Below, one piece after another: positions 30,826 through 39,797 of a stretch of 64,000 bases of DNA. A program made the translations under genes and the position numbers. Position 1 is the stretch's first letter, and each line of letters opens with the position of its first letter. The DNA lies in the NCBI GenBank assembly GCA_030248295.1, contig JASANH010001557.1:162970-226969 (forward strand), written 5' to 3'. The notes beneath the pieces were generated by a model, which saw only the letters and a list, made by a program, of their open reading frames with translations, did not search any database and was not told where the DNA came from. The DNA is from Mesodorylaimus sp. YZB2_4. Its lineage: Eukaryota; Nematoda; Enoplea; Dorylaimida; Dorylaimidae.

Positions 30826-33800
30826 ATGGCGCACGCAGCGCAAGCCGGAGACGATATCCAGCAACGGATTAGTCGTTTCAAATTTTCTCAGTTCGACTCT
30901 AAAGCGGAGGAATGGAAGTATTACATTCAACGCTTCGAAATGGAGTTGACATTGCAGCAACTCGACGGAGCTGAAGCCCCCGTCCAGGCGGCAAGTCGAA
31001 ACCTATTGCTCAAATGGGTTGGACCAGAGCTTTATCGCCTAGTTCTGGATCATTTCGCACCAACGCCTATAGCAGATGAGACTTACGCCAGGATCAAAGA
31101 GTTCCTGGACGGCTATTACAAGCCAGCCACCAATTACTTATTGGAGCGCGTGAAGTTTGGACAGTGTTTTCGTCAACCAGAACAATCCATCGTCCAATTC
31201 ACAAATCAGTTACGCTCAATAGCGACCGGCTGTCAGTTTGGTAACACATTGGAGGAGCGCCTACGCGACCAATTTCTTCTAGGTCTTCGCAATCCGAGTA
31301 TGCAGGAGGAACTGTTTCGTCAGCATTCTCAGGTTACAGCGACGTGGGCGGACATTGGAAGAACAGCACTGACAATCGAGGCAGCACAATTACAGCGCAA
31401 GGTCCTTGAATCGCCAGGAGTGATGTCAAACGCGAGCACTGTCAGTAAAGTTTGCGCAAAGAAACCGTCCAAGGTACTTCCAGCCAAACACGACACGAAA
31501 AAGCCAGCATCTGCATCAACCGGCGCACCAAGAGTGGTGGATCCGAAAAAACAGTGCATGCGGTGTGGACGAGACCGTCATGGGAACGACAGCAAGTGTC
31601 CCGCAAAAGACAGCAAATGCAATGCGTGTCATCAGACTGGTCATTGGGAAGTCGTCTGCATCACCAGCGGACGCGCCGTCAAGCCAAAAGCGGGACGCCC
31701 AGCATCCAGGACGATTGCGGTTTCGTCAGCTCGAACTGAATTCTTCGTTTCAGACATGAATGCAACTGAGCACGGAGATGAAAAGCGGTACATGATCGAA
31801 GTTATCATCAACGGCAACAAGAAATTGTCATTGGAATTCGATACAGCCGCAGTTCGGACAGTCATTAGCAAAGGCACCTGGACACGGCTAGGCTCACCTG
31901 AGCTTCGTCCAACGGCAAACTTGGGCGCATACCCAAGGTTTACCATTGAAATGTTGGGAGAAACTACAGTTCCTGTTTCTCTAGGCAATTGCACCTTGCA
32001 GCTTCCGTTAGCAGTAACAAAGCAATACCACGGAATCCCACTTTTCGGGAAGGACTGGATCCAAGCGTTCAATTTGGAACCACAGAGCGAGTTTATCAAG
32101 CTCCAGTCAATACATCTGGCGAACGTTAATCAGACATCGGCGGCACCTACAGGACAGCAAATACAAATCGCACAGGACCCTGAGGTACAACAGCTGATCA
32201 AGGATTATGCAGATTTGCTCAGCGACAAACCAGGAGTGGTGCGAGGACACAAGGCAGCAATCCATCTTCGGGACGACGCACGCCCTGTCGTTTTCAAACC
32301 ACGGCCTGTACCTTTCGCAATTCGCCCAGCAGCAGACGCGGAAATCGATCGGCTGGTACGTGACGGTATCATCGAGCCGGTGGATCCCGCGGTCACAGCA
32401 GTTGATTGGGCATCCCCTGTCGTTTACGTTCCAAAGCCAAATGGCCAAGTACGACTTTGTGGCGATTTCAAAGTTTCAATCAATCCGTACATGACTGTGG
32501 ATCCTCATCCCCTGCCACGGTTCGAGGAGGTGGTCTCCAATTTCCAAGGGTTCACAGAATTTTCTGTGATCGACCTAAAGGACGCATTCCTACAGTTGGA
32601 ATTGGATGACAAGTCACAGAAGTATTTGGTAATTGCAACGCATCGCGGATACTACCGTTACAAACGCATGCCATTCGGGATTAGTTCAGCGCCAGCAATT
32701 TTTCAGCACTTCATGGACAAACTTCTCAGGGGCATCGACGGAGTTTCCTGTCTGATGGACGACATCGCAACTGGGGGCCGGACCAGAGAAGAGCACCTTC
32801 ACCGGCTTCGTCTTATTTTTAGCAAATTGCGCCAAGTCGGTTTGCGAACACAGACTTCGAAGCTACGCCTAATGCAAAAGGAAGTCAGGTATCTGGGTTT
32901 CCGCATGGACAAGGACGGCATTCACCCAGTCTCCGAAGGTATTGAGGCTTTACGCAACCTGCCAACACCCACCAACGCGTCAGAGTTACGCTCTTTTCTT
33001 GGATCGATGAACTTTTATTCACGGTTTATTCCGAATTTGCAAAGCACCTGCGTCCCTCTTCATCGCCTTACGAAAAAGGGAGTCGCATGGAAGTGGACGA
33101 AAGCAGATGAAGCAATCTTTAACGAATTGAAGAAAGCAATTTCATCCAAGGACACCTTAGTTCATTTCGATTCTTCGTTGCCAGTCATTCTCGCAACAGA
33201 CGCATCCGAGCGAGGGGTCGGGGCCATCTTGATGCACAAATATCCAGATGGTACAGAGAGGCCAATTGCAGCGGTATCTCGTTCATTGAAACCAGCTGAG
33301 CAACGGTATTCACCAATCGATCGCGAAGCATTGGGAATCATGTTTGGAGTCAGCCAGTTCCACCAGTATCTCTACGGGAGGAAGTTCGCTCTAAGGACGG
33401 ATCACAAACCGCTCGAACGAATTTTTGGCGAGCACAAAGAAATTCCAAAATTGGCAGCATCTCGCTTGACACGCTGGGCCATCACACTCAGCGCATACGA
33501 TTACAAAATCGAATATGGTCCAGGCAAGGAGAATTCTGCTGCTGATTCACTCTCTCGATTACCATTGCCATCTACGGAGGCAACGGAAATGGAAGATGGC
33601 GATGCGAGAGCAATTTGTCAACTACGTGAACTGCAACTTGAGGCATTACCCGTTACTCGCACGATGCTGCGCAAACGCACACTCCGCGATCCTGTTTTGG
33701 GAAGAGTGATCGCATTTCTGGAACGCGGATGGCCAGAAAAGAAGACTTTGCAAAGCGAAGTCATGCCATACTTCGATAGACGCATGGAAATATCTTTCGA

Positions 33801-35085
33801 GGACAGCGTCTTGCTTTGGCAGAATCGCATTATTGTACCTTCGTCACTACGCAAGTCGTTTCTTACGCAACTGCACGAAGGGCATCCAGGGGTTGTAGCC
33901 ATGCGCAGTTTGGCCAAGCATGCTGTCTGGTGGCCAAGAATAGATCAGGAAATCGAGCACATGGTGAAGACATGCACACCCTGCCAGGAAAATCGAACGA
34001 AAGAACCAGAGACACCAATCAACCCATGGAACATTCCAGATGGACCTTGGGAACGCGTGCATATTGATTTCACAGGGCCATATGAAGGCTATCATTGGTT
34101 TTTCGTTATCGACGCCTACTCGCGATGGGTCGAGATCTTTCCTTTAGCCAATGCAACGACGGACAGAGTCATCAAAGTTTTTCGGCAACTTTTCGCCCGA
34201 TACGGATTCTGCAAACAGATCGTGAGTGATAACGGCAGTCAATTTACGTCTGAAGAATTTCGACAGTTTTGCAAATCCAACGCGATTATCCATATCCGCA
34301 GTACACCTTATCACAGTCGCACCAACGGCATGGTCGAAAGGGTGATTCAAACGTTCAAACGTCACTTTCGTATGATGGCGGACAGGTTTCCAGACAAAGA
34401 ACATCGCCTTCAAGCCTTTCTTTGGTCTTATCGCATCCAAGCACATTCGTCAACGGGCCGCACCCCAGCCGAATTGTTTCTTAATCGCAAGCCTGCCACA
34501 TATTTTGATCGTTTGAAGCCAGATCCCCGAGGCAACATGGACACATCCATCACGAAGCAAAAATTCTATCACGATCGTCATACACGCGCCAGATCGTTCT
34601 ACATGGGAGATTTAGTCTGGGTTTCAACCGACGGCAGTGGTTGGAAGCCGGGTCTCGTGAAGAAGCAGAACGGACCATTGTCGTACACAGTCGAAATTGA
34701 GGGCGTTGATCATCGTCGACACGCGGATCACTTGCGCTTACGTCATCGGCAAGGTGATGACAGTGGCCAGGAGGAAGACGACGAGGCTACTAATCAGGAA
34801 CCAGTGGCTTCACCGCAGTTCTTGCACGAACATTCCCCTCAAGCAACGTCGACAGACACTACAGACGGGCAGGACACGCTTCCAATACAACAGGGACAGG
34901 AAGCAACCCTGCAACAGCAAGTTCCCCAGGCAACAGCGTCAGAAGGAATGACAAAGCCACCCACCAGCAAGGTCCAAACCGATCAGCCCGACGCGACCAC
35001 CCGTCAGCACGAGTTTCAGAAGGGTCAAAGTCGGTACCCAACACGTGAAAACCGAAAGCCACCGGACCGATACAGGCCGACCTAA
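30826..35085 (+). CDS. Gag-Pol polyprotein of Ty3/Gypsy element G1, 1419 aa, uninterrupted
   Basis: The first sensible ATG is 30826. One frame runs 4.26 kb to TAA at 35083-35085 without a frameshift between gag and pol. Domains: gag, residues 1 to about 240; two zinc knuckles starting at Cys 244 and Cys 265 (CMRCGRD.. and CNACHQTGHWEVVC); aspartic protease with DTAA at 339; reverse transcriptase with LMDD at about 643-646; RNase H starting ILATDASERG; integrase with an HHCC zinc finger (HEGHPG.. CTPCQ) and D1081, D1135, E1171 (D-X35-E); and a Pro/Gln-rich tail. The layout fits a Mag-like Gypsy lineage with no env. Two odd points are DTAA where DTGA is usual, and LMDD where Y/F-x-DD is usual. 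With near-identical LTRs it is potentially recent and possibly active. Confidence 0.95.
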   Translation: MAHAAQAGDDIQQRISRFKFSQFDSKAEEWKYYIQRFEMELTLQQLDGAEAPVQAASRNLLLKWVGPELYRLVLDHFAPTPIADETYARIKEFLDGYYKPATNYLLERVKFGQCFRQPEQSIVQFTNQLRSIATGCQFGNTLEERLRDQFLLGLRNPSMQEELFRQHSQVTATWADIGRTALTIEAAQLQRKVLESPGVMSNASTVSKVCAKKPSKVLPAKHDTKKPASASTGAPRVVDPKKQCMRCGRDRHGNDSKCPAKDSKCNACHQTGHWEVVCITSGRAVKPKAGRPASRTIAVSSARTEFFVSDMNATEHGDEKRYMIEVIINGNKKLSLEFDTAAVRTVISKGTWTRLGSPELRPTANLGAYPRFTIEMLGETTVPVSLGNCTLQLPLAVTKQYHGIPLFGKDWIQAFNLEPQSEFIKLQSIHLANVNQTSAAPTGQQIQIAQDPEVQQLIKDYADLLSDKPGVVRGHKAAIHLRDDARPVVFKPRPVPFAIRPAADAEIDRLVRDGIIEPVDPAVTAVDWASPVVYVPKPNGQVRLCGDFKVSINPYMTVDPHPLPRFEEVVSNFQGFTEFSVIDLKDAFLQLELDDKSQKYLVIATHRGYYRYKRMPFGISSAPAIFQHFMDKLLRGIDGVSCLMDDIATGGRTREEHLHRLRLIFSKLRQVGLRTQTSKLRLMQKEVRYLGFRMDKDGIHPVSEGIEALRNLPTPTNASELRSFLGSMNFYSRFIPNLQSTCVPLHRLTKKGVAWKWTKADEAIFNELKKAISSKDTLVHFDSSLPVILATDASERGVGAILMHKYPDGTERPIAAVSRSLKPAEQRYSPIDREALGIMFGVSQFHQYLYGRKFALRTDHKPLERIFGEHKEIPKLAASRLTRWAITLSAYDYKIEYGPGKENSAADSLSRLPLPSTEATEMEDGDARAICQLRELQLEALPVTRTMLRKRTLRDPVLGRVIAFLERGWPEKKTLQSEVMPYFDRRMEISFEDSVLLWQNRIIVPSSLRKSFLTQLHEGHPGVVAMRSLAKHAVWWPRIDQEIEHMVKTCTPCQENRTKEPETPINPWNIPDGPWERVHIDFTGPYEGYHWFFVIDAYSRWVEIFPLANATTDRVIKVFRQLFARYGFCKQIVSDNGSQFTSEEFRQFCKSNAIIHIRSTPYHSRTNGMVERVIQTFKRHFRMMADRFPDKEHRLQAFLWSYRIQAHSSTGRTPAELFLNRKPATYFDRLKPDPRGNMDTSITKQKFYHDRHTRARSFYMGDLVWVSTDGSGWKPGLVKKQNGPLSYTVEIEGVDHRRHADHLRLRHRQGDDSGQEEDDEATNQEPVASPQFLHEHSPQATSTDTTDGQDTLPIQQGQEATLQQQVPQATASEGMTKPPTSKVQTDQPDATTRQHEFQKGQSRYPTRENRKPPDRYRPT

Positions 35086-35100
35086 GCGAAGCTTTTTTTT

Positions 35101-35113
35101 CGATGGGGAGATA
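35101..35113 (+). promoter_or_regulatory. Polypurine tract of G1
   Basis: A purine-rich stretch, GATGGGGAGATA, ends directly at the 3' LTR start (35114). This is where plus-strand DNA synthesis is primed in LTR retrotransposons. Confidence 0.7.
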
Positions 35114-35323
35114 TGTGATGTAAACGCATTGGTAGTTTGCATACTTGCCAAGTCATAGTCTCACGCCACGCTTACGCACCGCTTATGATTAGGCTACCGC
35201 AAAGGTTACTTCTACGAGAATGTTACCAGCTTCTAGCACTAGCGCAGCGCACCTACGGCTCACTTGCTCTGCTTGTTACAGACTAGTAAAGTAGTTTTCT
35301 CTGCTCGGGTCTTTAACATAACA
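35114..35323 (+). repeat. 3' LTR of G1 (210 bp)
   Basis: Same ends as the 5' LTR. The visible differences are T/A near base 15, A/G near base 44 and C/T near base 59. It is followed by the target duplication TCGTA (35324-35328). Confidence 0.95.
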
Positions 35324-35484
35324 TCGTATATGGTGGGAGAGACAGCCTGCTCACACAACAGCAACCAATCTTTTATTAAAGTTTGGTCACGTGCGCTTCA
35401 ATGAGCTCTAATGGTTGATTATTTGGGAAATGCCTACCGCGTAGATAGGCGTCTTTGGATCAATCACTGAACATTTTACCACCC

Positions 35485-35890
35485 CCCCCCCCCATTATTC
35501 AATTTCGATGTGATGTCCTCGAAAGCTAGCTTAGGATGCTCAGCCACAATTATATCAAGATTCATGGTCACCTTTAAGTCGCCACAAATGCGCCCTCTCT
35601 AGTTTTCCTTTCTTGACCGTTGATGAGAACCACTCAACAGGCGTGACTTATGGATCTACTTTTTCCAAAAACATCTGCCTGAATCAGCTGCTCCACCTTT
35701 TTCCTTTCGCTTACGCAACGCAAACGAAATAAGTGAGCACTGAATCGTTCAGGAGTAGCTCCCTCCCTCAAGCGAATAACGGTTTTATGTTCTCTAATCA
35801 GGTGTTTTTAGAGAAGAGTGTTTGATGCTCGGTCATCAATGCTTCAGCCTTAGTCCTTGTTCACAATGCCAGCTACCTCACTTACCTGAG
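35485..35890 (-). pseudogene. Gypsy reverse transcriptase relic, a second family
   Basis: Minus-strand frames read HKTVIRLREGATPERFSA, then KVEQLIQADVF and VVLING, and, after a frameshift near 35600, RICGDLKVTMN..DIIVAEHPKLAFEDI. This is the start of a Ty3/Gypsy RT domain (substrate loop R.CGD.K, then P...ED). It differs clearly from G1 (which has RLCGDFKVSINPY). Stops and the frame change show it is dead. The RT active site is not present; similarity ends at the C-run at 35481-35493. Confidence 0.65.
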
Positions 35891-35959
35891 TAAGCCATGC
35901 ACTCACTTGTTTGATGCCTAGAAAGTCATAGTTCCATATTCATTAAGAAGAGTGGAGAC

Positions 35960-36140
35960 CAGGGTCGCAGCCTAGCGGGTTAAGGCGTCCGCCTCCCACG
36001 GTGGATACGCACTTACAGGGGAGGGTTCGACTCCCGCCTCGGTACAGAATGATTGTCGTTTAATGTGTTCCTCAGCCCTCGAGTGCGCTGTATAGCGCTT
36101 GGATATGGATAAAGTATGACATGACATGACATGACATGGC
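35960..36140 (+). mobile_element. tRNA-derived SINE, copy 2 (with A and B boxes)
   Basis: The head is tRNA-like: an A-box region AGCCTAGCGGGTTAAGGCG, an extra-arm-sized middle, and a B box GGTTCGACTCC (about 36022-36032). The long variable region suggests a Leu/Ser-type tRNA ancestor. The body ends with TGTGTTCCTCAGCCCTCGAG and then TGCGCTGTATAGCGC, the same block as in copy 1 at 10 kb. The tail is about five ATGAC repeats (36114-36138). Pol III transcription of the family is implied by the boxes. Confidence 0.8.
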
Positions 36141-37970
36141 ATCAAAAAATATTTATAGCCTCCCACACTCAAACGCGCAACTCTGCCGCTAGGTGTTAGC
36201 TAGGATTTGTGACGTGGCAGATGCTGGTGAACCAAGTGTGATTCTGGAAATGTTGTGTCGACGCACTAAGGTGCTCTGCAGCGATACAGGCAAGTCATTC
36301 CATACATACTTCTGCCATATCTGCATCGTACAACAGCCGCCATACCTAACTTCGACAAGCTCTCCTCAAGAAGCCACGATCATCGACAAGGTACGTGTTT
36401 TGGGGCCCCAAGTATTTTGTGCATGTTCCTAATATCCCACCATCGCTTTGTAAATTTATGCTGCATAAAATGACGCCGAAACTCTTCTATGCTCATCTGA
36501 ATCCTCTTCAGTTTAAACGCGATATTCGAAAATTCGAGTGTAAAGAAGAGAAAGCGGAACATGTGGGAATGAAAAAAGGCTAACTGTGTAACTGTGTATT
36601 AGGCTACCAGATGTATTCCAGCTCAAGTTTACTTTCACGCGAGCTGTGATGTTGTCCCTAAAAATTCCTCTCTTCTATGCTGCTGTCAGTCCTATTTATC
36701 GCGTAGCACCAAATTTTGCCTGAGGCCGGCTGGCTAGCAGATAAGTCTCACGTAAGGTATGTGGGGATTGACCGCTCATTGTTAGCAACTTCCCTGATCT
36801 ATGTCTCCATTGACGCATTATCATGTACCAGGCAAATCAGTATCTATCAGGAATGTAGAGCGATGTACTTGTACTATAGCTTAGCGCAGTTGAAGCGTGC
36901 GACGTAAGTAGCATATTGATATGGGAAGGTTGATATGAATTTTTAGCCAGGTTTAGTTGGTCGTTCGTTGCGTGGGTTGCTTCACTTCGTACACAGTCAT
37001 CATCGTAACATCCAATAGAAACAGCTCAAAGTCTACACTATTAGTCGCGCAGTGGCGGGTAGGCTGCGCTGCCTGTAGCCATCAACAGCTAAGGCCATAT
37101 ATGTGTTAAGCTTTTCCTTCGGCAGCCTCTAAAGCATTGAACAAGTCACCCACAGTACAGAGTAGTCAGCTTACTGAGCCGCTATGTATCAATGTCTGTG
37201 ATATCCCTTCACACAATTTTAGTGAAATGCACCACCTTAAGTATGACTGAGCCTTAAGTTAAGGTTACTAAAGGAAGATGCAGCTTCTAGGCACCCGCTC
37301 AGCGCACCTGCTTCCTTTTTGCTCAGGCAAGTCACTAAGGAGTAACACAATTTCTCTACTGTTGTATGGCATAACTCGCATAGCTGAGCTGTCTGCGTGT
37401 GTCTACGCATAGCTGAAGTTAGAAATGAGCTTGAAAGAGTCTTTTCCAGACCTAAATGCCTGGCCCGCTTTGTACAGACAGCCTAGTCTATCGAATCAAC
37501 ATGATTCAACTTTTATGGTATGAATATTAATAGTACCACACAGGCTAGCCCAAGCCGAGATGGTCATTTTTGTCCTAACTGAACGATCGGAGCCAAGGTC
37601 ACCAAGCTGACTACAGCGAGCCAGAATACATTTTTGTTACTACAAAAAAACTAGTAGCACAAGACCATGTCCATGTTTTATGAATACTCTCAGATCTTGA
37701 GTAGGTCGACCACACTGTGTGACAACAGGGCCAAGACTGACAAACCAACGCAAGGTTATCAGTGTCAGTGCAATATAGCAGACAAAGGCCTACCAAGAAG
37801 ACTAATGAGCATTACCTGTATGTGATGTTTAGATGGTCCTGAAGGGTCAAAGGTAGCAATCGCGCACGCAGCAAAATTACCATGGTGCGTAAACTATAGA
37901 TGTTATAGTTATTAACCCACACCTCAAGAAGAAGTGGACTATCCCTGACAGCACCCTCTTACAAGGGAAC
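36141..37970. other. Gap: no gene recognised; weak LTR relic
   Basis: An open stretch at 36193-36390 has several cysteines and ends at a donor-like GTACGTGT but lacks an identifiable partner exon. 37255-37365 resembles the 3' half of the G1 LTR (AGCTTCTAG.CAC..GC.CAGCGCACCT), poorly preserved. Nothing else recognised. Confidence 0.4.
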
Positions 37971-38417
37971 ATCGCCAACTGTGAAGTCGAACTTTAGAAA
38001 ACCATAAATTATAGTATGTTCCTAGGTGCAAAAGAAAGCTCTGTGCAAAATATTGGAGGCGTCTGGCAAGCTGGTCAGCAGTTGTCAGCGCCTAAAGTTC
38101 TGTTTATTTGCTCAATCAGTTAGTTTTTTTCAGTTTTTCGAAAGAAAAACCCCAAATTCGAGTGTTAAAACCTTAAATTCGAAGCCTGGTACCCGAAAAC
38201 CGAGTTTGGAAAAAAAACCTGCGTGTTTCTTCTAACGCTCGGCTTCCTAACCGCACACAACCTGAAAAATCTGCAGGGTTTTGGGCGTTGACCACGCCTG
38301 ACCAGTTGGCCAGACGCCACTAATATTTCGCACAGAACTTTCTTTTGCACCTATAGTAAAAACATATTACAATTTTTTGTTCGCAAAGCTTAACGGTTTT
38401 AAATGTTCCTTTGCAAG
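37971..38417. mobile_element. MITE M1, copy 3 (complete)
   Basis: The left end ACAAGGGAACATCGCCAACT and the right end complementary to ACTTGCAAAGGAACATTT enclose about 447 bp. The inner TIR words are the same as in copy 1 (GTGCAAAAGAAAGCTCTGTG, GGCGTCTGGC). The centre contains AAATTCGAG/CGAAACC-type words shared with copy 4, so copies 3 and 4 may form one subfamily. Confidence 0.83.
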
Positions 38418-39185
38418 TCAGAGGACTGAAAAATGGAAAAAGTCAAAAGGCGTTACAACAGCAATGAAAGAAACTCTAAGCTCAAAAATGCAGAATGACA
38501 TGAAAAAGCCACGGGCAGGAAGCAGAACATTCCTCAAGCAGCTCGAGGCACCACCGAATGGCTTGAGAGTGACCTACACATGCTTTCGATGATGCGACGC
38601 GAAGTGCGCACGAGGGAGAGCCCTAGACAGAAATGCAAGAAACTTATCGTTAGAATGTTGTATCTTGCCAACAACAAGAAATAACGCGGCTCAAGAAGAT
38701 GTAAAGCGCGCTTATTATTTGTGGGGAAAAACCTCGCAGTTTTTAATTTTCTGCAAAAATTTTGTACCACGAAAGTGCGTGTGCTTATGCGAAAGCTTGA
38801 GGTCGCGCTCGTACGGTTAACTATGTCGTTGAGGAAAAATTACTTCATCAGGGAAGAACACATTTCTGCTGTTCGAAGTGCAGGGCAAGGTGTCCAAAAA
38901 GCGGGGAGGTGGGCGTTTGGTGGGACTGTGGACAGAAAAGGACGACGGAAACGGTGAGGTGCGCGAGAGATGACGCACTCTTCCGAATTCGTGATTGTAA
39001 GTTCTCTATGTGACAAAGTACCGATGCTAGGGTGATGTGCATGGGGTGCTCACGTGATTCCACCAATGAAGGAGACACATGTGGTGAGAGTACGGTTGTG
39101 GAACCGTAAAAAAAAAGAAAATGAGAAAACCGAATGCTCGGGTTGAGTGACAATAAGCGACTGAGCGACCTTTTGTTCTCGAAAA
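38418..39185. other. Gap: no gene recognised
   Basis: Short ORFs only; unassigned sequence up to repeat R1 copy B. Confidence 0.4.
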
Positions 39186-39189
39186 TTTT

Positions 39190-39490
39190 CTGCTCCCTCC
39201 CTGCCACCCCAGTTCCTTCCGAGACTTCCAACTCGTTTTGCCTATGGCCAATCAGCAGTCTTGATATGATAGGCGAGGCCATATGGCGACTAGCTCGCAC
39301 GGCAGCTGTTTGCCCCCTGCAGGAGCACTTGCACACGAGGGCATCCTGTGCCAGCACCAGCATCCTAAGATGATACTGGGCGACAAGGGCGGGGCCTTCA
39401 CGACTGTTGTTTGAGACCAGTGCCTTGATTCTCAACGCGTTTGGCGTCTGCCGCTTGATGGTACCACTGACTTGGCCGGAGCCAGGTGTA
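39190..39490 (+). repeat. Dispersed repeat R1, copy B (empty site)
   Basis: About 300 bp aligned with 9700-10130, without the SINE. The sequence at the equivalent of the SINE insertion point is uninterrupted (CCAGCACCAGCATCCTAAG). No coding content recognised. Confidence 0.75.
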
Positions 39491-39582
39491 AAGTTGATAA
39501 TTGACTTGGCCGCATCCGCTGACCATTTCAATATAGACGGGATGGGATATAGTTGCATGTCTAGCTGCATGAAAGCATGAAA

Positions 39583-39621
39583 GCAAATGCTCGCTGCTGT
39601 TTAGCAGCAGCGAGCATTTGC
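39583..39621. repeat. Perfect 17-bp inverted repeat (hairpin)
   Basis: GCAAATGCTCGCTGCTG (39583-39599) and its exact complement (39605-39621) enclose a 5-nt loop TTTAG. It lies about 180 bp upstream of the Ig gene's first coding exon. Confidence 0.85.
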
Positions 39622-39797
39622 TCGTTATGCATTCATATTATCAAACAATCAATTGTTTTTTATTGTTTCTGACCTTCCACCTTCAATTAGTCTGCTTCTA
39701 ATTTTTCTCTTGAAGTGAGATGTTATTTTGTAGTCGCCTAAATAGTGTTTGATAAACCTTTACTTGCACACAGCTACCTTATATATTCATTTTGTAG

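Noticed and set aside
36193-36390. Cysteine-containing open stretch ending at a donor-like GTACGTGT
   Set aside because: No partner exon with matching phase was found, and the composition is not clearly protein-like. Left as a gap.
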